Shown here: positions 43,821 through 55,215 of the stretch, piece after piece
How the letters are laid out: each line of letters opens with the position of its first letter
How positions within the stretch are numbered: the first letter of the stretch is position 1
Assembly (NCBI GenBank): GCA_027924585.1
Contig: BSBM01000994.1
Location: 7,881,001-7,945,000 of the forward strand
Origin: Larix kaempferi
Taxonomy: Eukaryota; Streptophyta; Pinopsida; Pinales; Pinaceae
Reading direction: 5' to 3'
DNA length: 64,000 bases
Position numbers and translations under genes: made by a program
The notes under the pieces: generated by a model
Told to the model about the DNA's origin: nothing
The model's input: the letters and a program-made list of their open reading frames with translations, nothing else
Database searches by the model: none

Positions 43821-45799
43821 TCTTAATGAGGACGATGCGACAATGGTTGCACTTTTGATTGGCTCCTAGCACATTGCATGTGGAGGGAAATCCATCAAGG
43901 GTTTTCCCCTAAGCCTTTAGTTCATTATTGGATTTGTTGCTTTGAGGTAGTGCTTGATTGTTGGGTGTCTGGAATTCATATTGGTCTTTGTGTGCTTTGG
44001 AGAGGAACACCAATCCACTTAGGGGTTCCTAAGGTTTTGGCATGATATTAGTTAAGCCTTTCCTCTTAAAAAGCACTCCACTCTAGAGTACTTGCCTTGG
44101 GATCTTTGATGGTTTGTTGGAGATGATTAAATGTTTTCTTGAGGAGAACTTTATTTGTGCACACTTTCCCAAAGCGCCCTCCCTTGGTAATCTTTGGTGG
44201 TTAAATATAGTCAAAAACTCATGCATTGGCACTCTTCTAGAGTGCCCTCTTTCTTGGCCCATGGTTTCAAGATGTTTGATGGTATTTGCACATGGTTTTG
44301 AGGTTTGTTCACATTGGTTTAGTGGAATGTTTCACCCTTGATGCACATTCACGTAAGTCATTCCACTCTTTTGGCCCTTGAATTGAGGAAGGTTGGTTGT
44401 TTGCACATGGAGCTAAGCTTGCCATATTACTTGAGGTTGACCCACCCTTGAAGGTTGTTATAACAACTAGAGGAGCCACTATTGCACTTATATCAACAAG
44501 ATCCATTATTTGAGGAGTTGGTTATTGGATTGGAGAAAACACCCTAAGTTTACTATCTTTAGCAATGTTTTGGAATCTCAAGGTTGTTGATTCTCTCATC
44601 TAGTGGAGCGCTCCATAATCATTGCACTTTATCACATTTATTAAGGAGGCCTAACTACTTATTGCACATGTATCGAGGGAGGCCAACTTTTGGAGGATTA
44701 TTTTATCGTTGTGGCCCTCAATCCAAGGGAGGCAACAACTCCCATTTGCACACATTTCAAGGGCGCACCTCTTCTAGGGATAATTTTATATTATTTCATT
44801 GTTAAAGGGCCTTCTTACATAGCCCCCTAGTCATTATGAGGACACTTGGCATATTCTTGTAACCCCTTGGGGGAATAACTCCTTATCTAGGAGAGCACTC
44901 TCTTCCTTTTGGACTTGGCAAATATTATTTGTTGGAGGATAGTATTGAAGAGTATTTTGCTTGAGAGAGAGACATATGGCATCACCCTCATCATTGTTTA
45001 AGGGCATTGCCTTAGAGAGCCCTCTTGCATAATAATTTAGTCTTTGATCTAGTGTTTTCTTTGAAGTAGTTGGTGGAGCTAGAAATCCCTAATTAGTATT
45101 TTATTGTAATGGAGATTGAGCTCAAATCTATATAAGGTTTTGCTCTATTCATTGTTAAACATGGTTGGATTGATAGAGAACGCTCTTGGAACCTGGTTGA
45201 ATATATTTTGAAAGGAAAGTAAATCTAATGGTTCTTTCCTATTAATGTGAGGTTTATGTTTTCATCTTAATTGTTGAATATTATTGTTGGAAAGTATGAA
45301 CAAAATTTGATTTAAGGGCCATTTGTGAAGGATAATTATATTCCATTGGAAGGACTTAGGTGTGGGTCTCCCTCTCTTATGCTCCTCTGTTGTTTTACTT
45401 CTGATTATATCAATTTTGCATCTATCATCTTAGTAAGAGTTATTGAAGGATTTGTTTGTTTCATAGTAAGACGGTCTTATCATAGCAATTGTAAACAGGA
45501 ATTAAGGTTGATGGTAACATATTGTAGCAACTCTATTTTTTATAATCATTTATAGAAAGCAACCCTCTTATATTGATGCTTTGACTCTATTTTCCCTATA
45601 TTAGATAGGCACTAGTCTCAGTGCACCAATCCATCTATTTCTAAAGTTTATCATACAATTTCCTAGGGAAACCCTTTTGTTCGGGGGGAAGATAAGCCTA
45701 GAAAGATAGGAGCTACTATGGTGACAGTGGGTAACCCTTCTTCATTACCCCTAGGGTTACACTTTTGTTTTAGGGCAAGTGCAGGTTTGGGAGGTTACA
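43821..45799 (+). repeat. Y right part: internal remnant and 3' LTR
   Basis: 45236-45799 matches the left LTR (8308-9010) and ends gggaggttaca. A TATA box ctatataagg at 45128-45137 sits where a promoter is expected in the LTR. The LTR start was not located; 43821-45100 may be internal sequence, LTR U3 or both. No coding motif is recognised; several gcgccctc/gagggaggc strings occur at 44170-44770. Confidence 0.5.
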
Positions 45800-46315
45800 A
45801 GACCTATTTTTGCAATATGGTGAACCTTGTGACAAGACAAATCGCCAAAAAATGAATTGTAAGCGCTATAGAAGGCAGATGACAAGAGGGATTAGCCACT
45901 TGAAATACCACCTTAATAGAATGCAAAGCATGAGGTTTAAGCTTTGCCCAATACAACCCCAAAAATTATGTGAATTTCCCATCAACCTATCAATGAAAAG
46001 AATAAGAAGGAATACAAAACAACTATCCAACTTGAAATTGGAGTTGGAGCAATAGCTAGAATCTTACAAACCAAAAGCATATCCAAGATAGGGGGAAAAG
46101 ACATGGACTCCACAAGTTCACCTTTCTTTCCTCTGAGAACCAAACTTGGGACATAACATTCCATAGATTAGTGGTTAAAGAAAGGAAGAAGGACGAAGCA
46201 AACATACCATTTAAAGTTGCCAAGAAAAATTTGTTCTACTAGGCAATGTTCGATGTCATCATTGTTGTCGAATCATGGTGTAAAGCCCCTACAACTATAG
46301 GAGTTGAAAGGGCAT
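45800..46315 (+). pseudogene. hAT transposase relic H1, BED/N-terminal part
   Basis: At about 45805-46055: FLQYGEPCDKTNRQK-like sequence, then CKRYRRQMTRGISHLKYHL, the second half of a BED finger as in plant hAT transposases; the second Cys of the CxxC pair is Tyr. At 46110-46290 a second stretch reads PFFPLRTKLGT and EANIPFKVAKKNLFY, the usual DUF659 entrance. TAA and TAG codons in it fall where Gln is expected. Y's 3' LTR ends right at its start, so Y inserted into H1. The preceding hAT part is not found left of 8300. Confidence 0.6.
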
Positions 46316-48565
46316 GTTAACTCAAAAAATAGCACTCTTCTACAACCGAAGATAAGTGGGCCCAAATGAAGTAAGTGGACCCAAATATGGTGGGTAGACC
46401 TAGTGGACCCAGCGCTATGATTGACTATTCAAGGAAGTACACCCACTGTCACCTTGGTGTAATCCCCTTCCTCTTTAGGCCTTGCTCCTTTGGTCCGCGA
46501 AAGGCTCCCCAATAACGATGGTAAGGATAGACCTATAAAGACACAATAGAAAGTACTTCTATCCCTACAAAACCTTCCCAATCGATGCCTAATGGAGTCA
46601 ATGCTATATGTCTATAATAAACCCTTTAACTTGAAAGGTTAGGAGCAATGATAAATATGTAATATGTTGATGTTATTTTCTACATTACGAACCAGCAATT
46701 CAAAACATGAGATATCTTGCAAACTAACCGTCAGTATTTCACAAAACTTATCTCCCAACAACCAGCAAGGCGGGGCACATCAATTCCCCCAAGGGCGCCC
46801 CTCTTTTGGTGGATGAAGGATGTGATTCGATGTTGATTTATGCTTCAGGTCTACAATTTACTGTAGTCGAGGTGAACCAAAAATATCCTTGGCCTGAAAT
46901 CCCCCTAGGGTTTTCCTAGGTAACCTAGGATTTTACCCAAACATCCTCAAACCCCTAGGGTTTGACTTTTACTTCGAAATGTACCTATAATAACTCAAGA
47001 ACAAAATCTGAAACAAGCCTTTAGGGCTGACATCACCTAGCCCTAGGATTACACCACCTCCTTTAGGGCATCTTTTAGGGCTAAAATTGACTTTGTTTTC
47101 AAATTTTTCTAACTTTTTAGGATTTTTTCAATATTTTATGGAAGTCTCAAATTTATTGTTGCAATTGAATATTTCAGAAAAACGGAAATTGAATAACTAG
47201 GGCATGAAAATATAATTATTTTGGATTTTTGCAAAATACTAGATTTTTAGGGTTTTTCATAATTATCTTTTTTTTTGTATTTTTTGCAATTTATAACACA
47301 GAAAATTGATAATAAAAAAATATTGAGTGAAGACAAGGGAAATAAAGATTTAAGTCTCTTCCCTACATGACCACCGAGGAATCGTGGTTAGTGTTCCTCT
47401 CAAGAATTAGCAATCCAATTTTGATGAATTAGGGCAAAACCAAGAAACCTTAGGTTGTGTTGGTCTTGACCTCATTAGAGCAAAGAGAGGTGCCAAATTC
47501 ATAACAAGATAGACCCTCTAAGGAGAGATGTCTCACTCACAAGACACTCTTATTATGCATAAAACACTAATTATCTCACCTTGGATGTCTCCAACAGTGC
47601 AAGACAAAAGAAACATAGATTCTTACCACAAAAGAATAGCAGAGAAGAAAAGAGTAACCCTCTCAAGAATTATTTCCCTTAGACAAGGCCTTGCAAGATT
47701 AAGTATCAACCTTCAAACACCAAGAAAATACCACATTGAAGCTCCAAGATGCCAAGAAGAGAGGTGTGCACCACTTAGCCAAGATAGACAAGTAGAAAAA
47801 AGAGAAATGATTTTATTTTATCCCATGATCTTGAGTTACAAATGTGGAAGCTAGCCTTATTTATATGTGACTTAGGCTAACTTAACCTCTTTTTTAAGCC
47901 GACCAACCTAAAATGTCTTAAAATGATTTTTTTTGGGTTTGTCACCCACAAGCTAGGGATTAAACCACATAATACATAAAATAAAAACAAAAATGATGAG
48001 TCGGTGCAACTTGATGAAACATTGAGCATGGAAGGAGGACATCATGCCCCAACTAACCCCAACGATGTGATTTTTCCCTCCATGTCCTTTAGGTGGTACA
48101 GCCTCTTCAAAAGGATGGTCTCATCATCAATTTGGCATGCTTGAGCCAAGAGGAGGCTTTACACATGAGAAAAATAGGTCCAAGTGGGCATGAACGAGGC
48201 GTGCTAAGATGGGTATAACAACCCTTACACACACAATCACCTCTACAAAGCATAAAAACAAGTGTGGCTAAGAACCCTAAGCCATGTGTCCTAATGGAAC
48301 CATCCCAAGAAGCATCAAACACTAACCCATGGGCATAAAAGCCCAACATGATGGGGAACTTTCACCACATCAAAGGGCAGTTAGGGGTGCCACTAAGCTA
48401 ATACTCCTTCACATGAAATCCAAGAGGACCTGCCATGACTAGAACACAGGTCTTGAGCCCTACTAGACTAGCACTTTTACATAAACAAGTCCCGAACTTG
48501 GCTTTTACAATGAATAAAGATCCCTCCTCTCTCGCATATCTGGTATGGCACAGTGCAGAGAATCT
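46316..48565. other. Insertion splitting H1, unidentified LTR-like sequence
   Basis: The H1 protein breaks at ELKG near 46310 and resumes at GPTLQKK near 48575, so 2.2 kb were inserted. Inside, 47720-47990 resembles 58790-59000 (gaggtgtgcaccactt, gattttattttatccca, ttatttatatgtgac, taaaatgtcttaaaatg), suggesting a shared LTR family. Precise ends and duplication are unclear. Frames at 47528-47854 and 48107-48349 have no recognisable domain. Confidence 0.45.
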
Positions 48566-48778
48566 GGATGGTAATAGGCCCAACCCTTCAAAAGAAAATG
48601 TTTGATATCACTACCAAAGTGGAAGACCTAGAAAATTCACGGGAGACCACTGAATGCACGGTGATGCTTGAAGGTTGGATAGATGGGCAGGGCAAACTCC
48701 TTAATTTCTCAGTACATTGTCCAAATGCACCACACATATTGAAGATGTGGCATTCATTACAAAAAAATTGAGGTCTAA
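48566..48778 (+). pseudogene. hAT transposase relic H1, DUF659 core part
   Basis: GPTLQKKMFDITTKVEDLEN is followed by TTECTVMLEGWIDGQGKLLNF and SVHCPNAPHILK, matching the DUF659 pattern CxxxxxDGWxDxxGxxxxNFxVxxP. The catalytic Asp before GW is Glu here. It stops at TGA 48768-48770. The rest of the transposase is absent. Confidence 0.6.
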
Positions 48779-49630
48779 ATTGGGCTGCTTAAAGAAAATA
48801 CTAAAATAATAGTTAAAACAATAAATAAGAGTTAAAATTTTCGAGGGAAAGAAAAAAAATAAAACAGATTGATTTCCCTCTAACAACAAATAATTATGCA
48901 TCTAAGAGGTAGGTGTGCAAGCCTGCAAAACTCAAAGGTTAGTGCAAGGATATAGATAAATTGATCCTGGTCAATGATATCAGTTGTGTCTTAAAGGTCT
49001 ATTTCTGTAAAGGCCATTTTGTAGTCTTAAAAGTTAAAACCTCTCATGCTTACTCGATTTCATCCAAGTTAAAATTGTTAGCATTGGGTAAAAACTTTGC
49101 ATTCCATTGTTTCACACTTAAACATGTGTAGCTTGTGCTTTCTGGTCAATTAAAAGATAGATTTTTCATAAGAAGGATGAACAAGCAATGTTGAGCGTAT
49201 TATCATTAATGACTTACATATTTTAAGGCCCGTGCTGCTGTATAATTTCTATCATAGATCTGCCATTCAAAAATAACAAAGAAATATTGATGATATAAAA
49301 AGTGAACATAGAAAAGACTAGAAAGAAGCACACTGGTGGGCCCAATGTAACATTCGACAGTTTGGTGCTATAAAAGTTGGGAAATAATTAATTATAGTAA
49401 CCAACTACAATTATAGTTGTAAAATGGATTAATAAAAAAACTATATTGTTATGTACGACCCACGCTTGAGAATAGGCCGCTCCCATTCTTGTAGAAAATA
49501 AAGAAGTTTAGTTTTTTACGTTTTTTACCCAATGCACTTATGTGCATTTCAATAGTAAATACTAAAAATTTATTTAACACAATTTGTGTGTAAGCTTGTG
49601 CAGTATCCTGAACTAAAATATCACATTTAC
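48779..49630. other. Intergenic sequence and 3' UTR of the hydrolase gene
   Basis: AT-rich, no ORF. On the minus strand AATAAA (plus 49570-49575) lies about 57 nt after the stop codon at 49631 and is a candidate polyadenylation signal. Confidence 0.5.
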
Positions 49631-50084
49631 TTATAATTCTTTCAGAAACTTAAATAGTTCATCTGAAACTGACCCAGGGTATTCCTCTTGCGGAAGAAGA
49701 GCACCTGGAACTTCAACAAATTTAGAAACCCCTTTAGCGCCACGAAGAGCAACCATCTCGGCCTTTGAGCGTTTTGGGGCATTCTTTGTTGAAATAACCA
49801 AAACAGGAATCTTACTTTCTAATTCAGCAAATAGTGCCAAAAACTCCTCCCTTGATTGAACAGGATCTAGGGTGCCTGTCAAAAAGGCCGCGGGTGCATA
49901 ACGAGCACCTTCTCTTTTTGTCAAAGAATATCTGCTCTCAACAAGAGATGGGCTCACATTGTTGGAATCAGCATAGACATGAGATTTATATTGTGACTCA
50001 ATACTTTTCTGGTTACTCACTAGAACATTGTACATCATCCAACCAAGGGCAGGTGCTCGTAAGGTAGTCCTCAAGAGTCCATAC
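49631..50084 (-). CDS. Terminal exon of a plant alpha/beta-hydrolase gene
   Basis: The minus-strand frame from the acceptor TTTTATAG/GTATGGACTC (exon start 50084) to TAA at 49631-49633 encodes about 150 residues. Landmarks are LRAPALGWMMYNVLVS, KSHVYADSNNVSPSLVESRY, ALTKR-like SLTKREGARYAPAAFLTG, KIPVLVISTKNAPKRSKAEM and FVEVPGALLPQEEYPG. I recognise these from a conserved plant alpha/beta-hydrolase family (Arabidopsis AT5G38360-like). The segment PGALLPQEEYP is where many relatives have the catalytic His, but no His is present. It has no stops or shifts, unlike its surroundings, so it is probably under selection. Upstream exons are not identified; they would lie at higher coordinates. Confidence 0.8.
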
Positions 50085-52680
50085 CTATAAAAGATCAATC
50101 AGCTGTTAAGAGATATTGATCAGGATTGGCAATTAGGAAAATAATCAAGATCGATTGAACTACTTTTAAAATATTAGAGAATTCCAATTGTTTAGGAGAA
50201 GATGATCGCATGAAAACAAAGTTAAACAGATGACAGGATAAAAAATAATCTTGATAAAACAATCTGGACACCCTATAGTTTAGGAAAGACTTTTGAACTG
50301 CTCTCAGGAAGGAGAGCTTGCCTTAGCACCTATTGAAATTGAAATTTTATTATTGTCCAGAAATGACCATAATAGATCAATAGGATTCGAGTGCAACATG
50401 CAGTAACAGTAACAGCTATCGACTAGAAGCTTCACGTGACACTTGGACTCTAGCTAATGCCACATGTTTTCTAATTCTTACCATGTTTTGTTTTAAAATA
50501 CCTGCTGTAATAGATAAAAATATTATCCAAGGCTACTATCTGTACTCCATGATATAAATCAGCCACTCCATAGGACCTAACTTCCCCTTTTTGCTACCTA
50601 ACAGCTACTATATTTACTCAGCAGCTAATACTAAACAATACAAGAAAGCATATACTTAACTCTAAGCTGTTTATATCCAGATCTATGCTGATTTATGGTC
50701 ACCTTTGTATACAAATATGCATTGAGGTGTGGTATCACCTTCCCAGTACCTTGTATGAGATGTCTTCATTTGCAGTGTACAGATGATGAAGAAAGATGAA
50801 ACAAAGACAATCCATGCAAGTTGTCATCAAGTTGATGGGTAATTAAACCAATGTTGCAAATATCTCCGATTTCTCCCAATACTTCCAATTTTTTCAGAGG
50901 TTTTCAGGTTGCCAATTTTTTCCAAGTTTTTCAGGTTTAAGTTTATGCCTGCCAATTTGTTCTGATATTTTCCGCAATCTTTCCAATAAGTTTATTTTCG
51001 CACCTTCAGCAATATATCCCCAAAGCGATATTTGCAACATTGAATTAAACACGTTTGATAGGTTTGTGGATAGGATCCTTGTGCAGTGTGCACCCATCTA
51101 ACTAAAGTACCAAATAGGACGTTGCTTACTCATCAGCCAACTACAAGATGATTTTTCTTGCAAGTCGAGCAAATACATCCATACCTATAAACAGCATTCC
51201 ATCAAGTCAAAAAATCATTACTAGGAATAGCACTCTACATAAAGACAATCAACTTGAAGACAGCAGTTTCTAGAGGATGAGTTGGGAAAATAGGCAGCTA
51301 GACTTGGAACTCCAACAAAAACAATCAAATTAGCAGAGATAGAGTGCATGCGTGTGAAGAGCTTATTCAGTATAGGAAGGCGTTTTGAGGAGGGCCCGTG
51401 AACATGGTTTATATCAACTCTAGACCAAAACTTAAATCAGCATTTTATGGAGATCCTAAAGCAGTCAAATTAGCCCTAATACACAGTTAAAGGTTGCGTG
51501 TTTATCAAACAAAGAATGACAGTGTTTGCATGCAGGATTGTCTACACCAAGAATAGTGCATCCTATCAGGACAAAAGCAGAATCAAATCTGACTTTTCAT
51601 GGAAGACAAATAGCTGCTGAAGGGAGTCAACTTTAGCACACATCATGCTAAATTAAGCATGATAAGCGTGCTGCAGCTTGTGGAGGTTAAAACTTGATTT
51701 TATGCTGCTATTAACACTAGAAAGGGGCGTTGTTCATATGCCAATAACATCCCTGGTCAGTGTTACCGGATGAACTAGCAGGGCTAGTATCCAATGAACA
51801 AATGTAAGGAGAAAGTGACCACTGTCACCTTAGCCACTCCTCCAACTACTTTGGAGAGTCGGAACCTCCAAGGGGAGAGCCCTTCAATGATCTACAAAAC
51901 ACTTATAACAAAGAAAACTATGCCTCCTAGATGATCAACTTAATGACTAGTGCCTTTAATCAATAGGATCATATAAATGAAGAAGACATACTAGTTGAGA
52001 AAAGTGTTTGCAAATGTTAGTACAAAGTATCCAATCAACAGCATATGAAAGAGATCATTCACCAATAACCAACATGAAAATATAGATAACATAGTAGGTT
52101 TTCAAGATTACAAATAACAATGGCATTCAATAATCCTTTAGCACCTCCAACAATGTCTTATCAATAGGTAAATCATCAATAAGATTATTATGTCAGCAGT
52201 AGGCAATCAATGAGTCACTTTTTAGCAATAAGTGAAAAGGACTGATATAGTTATTATGATCAGTACAGTACGACAGCCCTATTGTAACAGTTACACAACA
52301 ATTATGATAGCCCCTTTATTAGCAATTAAAGTATCCCTTATGCAACCAACGTAATTGTAAGTGAAGTGTAACTAGTATAATGAATGATATGTCAATCAAT
52401 GTATGAATGTCAAAAAGGTAACTTTCAAATTTTAAGCAATATATTTCCATCCTCTTTATATAACAGTAGTATCACAATTATTTAATGCAATAAAGAACAG
52501 TGTAATCAATATGATCCTGGCCTTCAATAATACATCACACCACTTCTATTTCTTTTATCAATAGGTATGCAATAATTGTGACTTTCCAGGACTGTGTTTA
52601 AAGCAATTTTCAGACTTGCTATATCTTCAATGTATCACCCTTCAAAACAGTAGCAATATGCAACAAATGACTAATACTTT
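50085..52680 (-). other. Probable intron/intergenic sequence upstream of hydrolase exon
   Basis: No further exon could be supported. A short exon-like stretch at about 51125-51185 (minus TTTATAG/GTATGGATG ... GATGA/GTAAGC) has good splice ends but holds stops and no similarity I know. 50884-51000 is a ttttcaggt-rich low-complexity patch. Confidence 0.35.
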
Positions 52681-53220
52681 TGTGGTTTTGTGTAGGTGAG
52701 GAGATAAGGTTGTTGACTGTCAAAAGTGCAGTCTGCAACTCTGTTGCAGACCTAGGACAGCAGGGGTTAAGGGCTGTCTTTTGGCTGTTATGGCCCTAAA
52801 CAAGCCCCAAAAAGGGGGACCGAACCCTCTAGGGAAAGGCTGAGGTCAAGGAGAGGTTGAAAGGGTTGGACCGGGGCAAGAGGAGGATCGAGGGTCTTAA
52901 GAGGGGGAGCCGAGGGCTGTTGTAGCAGGCAGGAAGGTATGGGAACAAGACCGAGGGTGAGGAAACGAGAAGAGAGGAGAAGGAAGAAGGGAGAAAGAAG
53001 AGGAGGAAGAAAGGAGAAGAAAGGGAGGAAGAGGAAAGGGAAGAGAGAGGAGAGGGAGCGAAGAGGGGAAAGGACGAGGTAAAGAAAGAGGACAGCGAGG
53101 GTGTAGAGAGGAAGAAAGGAGGAAGGCGCAGCTAGGAAGAGAGGGAGCGAACCCTAGGAAAGAGAGTAGAGGGGTTCGCTAGGGTTCGGTTAGGACTGCA
53201 GCTATGGTTTCAGATTTAGG
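52681..53220 (+). repeat. Purine-rich tract
   Basis: From about 52920 to 53170 the plus strand is almost all A and G (gagaggagaaggaagaagg and similar). It is preceded by a GC-richer block (caggggttaagggctg) and followed by ggttcgctagggttcgg. It may be TE leader sequence. No ORF. Confidence 0.5.
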
Positions 53221-53800
53221 TTTTTCCTTTTGAAATTTATGTACAAAAACAAAAATAAAAACTTAATTACAAAAGAAAAACAAAGAATTAACCTAACAAT
53301 AATATTTACAAATTTACATACTAGGGTTTTAGGTGAAAGAGATAGACCAACTTACGGTTTTAATGGATGTTACCTCAAACCCTAGCCTTAGAGGAAGATG
53401 ACCAACCTTCCTCTTGGAGGTAATTCTCCTTGTCAACTAGGTTAGGACTTCTTGAAGCAAACTCTAGGGTTGGTTTCAAGAGCCTAAACTACAGCAAAGT
53501 TCAAGATCCATGGCTAAACTTTGTAAAAACCTCCTCTTGGGAGCGTTTCTACTATGCTAAGGGATAGAAAAGTAGATAAATAGCCTTATTCAAAGAGAAT
53601 GCAGCCCTAGGGCCACCATCCAATCACTCAAGATGCAACATTTATCTACCATTCACCAAGCAAACCTTCAAAATGTAAAAGACTTATTTGAGCATGAATT
53701 ATTCCAACTATTCTAGCATCCACAAAGCATTAGCAAGACAAACAGTGAATCCAACTTCATCCAAGAGCCAGAAAATGAAAATTTTGGAACCCCAACTGCA
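53221..53800. other. Unassigned repeat-like sequence
   Basis: A and T rich, with aaccctag strings (53370, 53460) and a minus-strand TATA-like ctatttatctac (near 53575). No gene recognised. Confidence 0.35.
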
Positions 53801-54461
53801 TGTTAGCTTCAATGCATAAAAATTTATTTTTTCTTGAAACACATGGAATTTCTTTTCTCTTTTTCACACTCAGAAATTTATAACAGCCAAACACATAAAA
53901 ATCAAACTCTGAATTTTAGCCAAATAGGCTCAGGAAAAACCCTGAAGGGAAAACCTGATAGGAGAGAGAAATTTTTATTCTTTCAGAGAAATTACAAATA
54001 ATTTACAACAGTACTTATCTCCTTATTTCTTCTCGAAAAATGTGCCAAAATCACATTAATTTCCTAATGTACGGACTGCATCAATTTCAAAGTTGTACGG
54101 TCTCACACATGTGACTGTACGGCCTCCTTAAATGTTGTACGGCCCTCGAAATTTGTGCCAGCTGCTACAGGAAATTTCTGCCTCGAAAATCGTGCCTGTC
54201 AAGGATGAATTTAATATTGTGTGGTCTCATTAATGGCTATACGGACCTGCCAGAAATCTACCTTGAAATCTGTGCTTATACAGTCTGAATTAAATGTTGC
54301 ACTGTACGGCCTGCCCCTCAATTTTTGTGCCAAAATAAATGTTGTTAATGCCTCGAAAATTGTGCCCTTGTCTTGGGAATCATGCCTCACAAATTCCTTG
54401 GGATTTGTTCCAGTTTCAATCTTCTTTCTCCTTAGGTTGAATTCTCTTCAAAACCCTAGCA
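53801..54461 (-). repeat. E7: E3-related LTR, 3' half (split by H2)
   Basis: The minus strand repeats E3 LTR landmarks: GCAC-N7-GAGG motifs (gcacaattttcgagg, gcacgattttcgagg, gcacaaatttcgagg), gtacggcc strings, a ctctctcct run and aggttttcccttcagggttttt. The first half lies at 58359-58782. Reassembled length is about 1.09 kb against 1.15 kb for the E3 LTR. The low-coordinate end (tgttagcttc at 53801) is approximate. Confidence 0.7.
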
Positions 54462-54483
54462 CTAGGTTGCAGGGAAGCGCCCC

Positions 54484-54730
54484 CCCTCGCCCCCGCTTCG
54501 GAAGCTAGCTTTCGGCCGAAGCTACCCGGAAGCTAACCAGAATCACGATTCCCTTTCGCTTCCGGACGGAAGCGATTTTCGGAAGCTCGCTTCTGGGGAG
54601 TTTGCAACACTCCCTACCACTGTGAGGAAGCGTTGAGGAAGCGATCGGAAGCTTCGCTTCGCTCCGCTTCCCCCGAGCGCTTCCGTACACGTTAAAAACG
54701 CTTCTCGTCGCTTCCTTGGACACTTCGCGT
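54484..54730. repeat. H2 left subterminal repeats
   Basis: About fifteen gaagc/gcttc strings in both orientations within 250 bp (cttcggaagctagc, ggaagcttcgcttcgctccg). The right end has matching gcttcc strings at 58278-58330. Confidence 0.75.
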
Positions 54731-54854
54731 CAACCGACGGAATTGAAGAGGATTTTGAGTGGGTGGGGTCCACGGTTGGGGTTTTGGAGGGGAGGAATAG
54801 GGCTTTGAGGGATAAAGCCCTCCTCCACACTCCATTTTTCACTTTGCTTTTCTT

Positions 54855-54925
54855 GAGAAAAGAAGAGAGGAGAGGAGAGGAGAGGAGAGGAGAGGAGGAG
54901 AGGAAAAGAGGAGAAGAGGAGAAGG
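54855..54925 (+). repeat. (GAGAG)n microsatellite
   Basis: agaggagaggagaggagagg continues for about 70 bp in the H2 5' untranslated region. Confidence 0.9.
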
Positions 54926-55215
54926 TGCCATCAAACTTGGTTTTTTCTTGGAGATTGAAGAAGGTTGGCTACTTGGCACACTCACTACCATTGGGCATCC
55001 AAATAGGTAGGCTCTAAACCCTTTCTTGTTGATTTGCTTTGTGTTTGAACTTGAAGTTTGATGATTAATCATTGATCTATATTTGAATGCTTGAAATCTA
55101 GAATCTAGAATGTAAATGTTCCTCTCCTACTCTTTCCCATGCTTTCTCCCTCATTCTATTGCAGGGAAACAGGTTAAATCTCTAGTTCCACTTCCAACTT
55201 CCAAGTCCAACAAAC

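Noticed and set aside
51125-51185. Additional exon of the hydrolase gene
   Set aside because: Splice signals look good but frames contain stops and nothing resembles the expected upstream protein.
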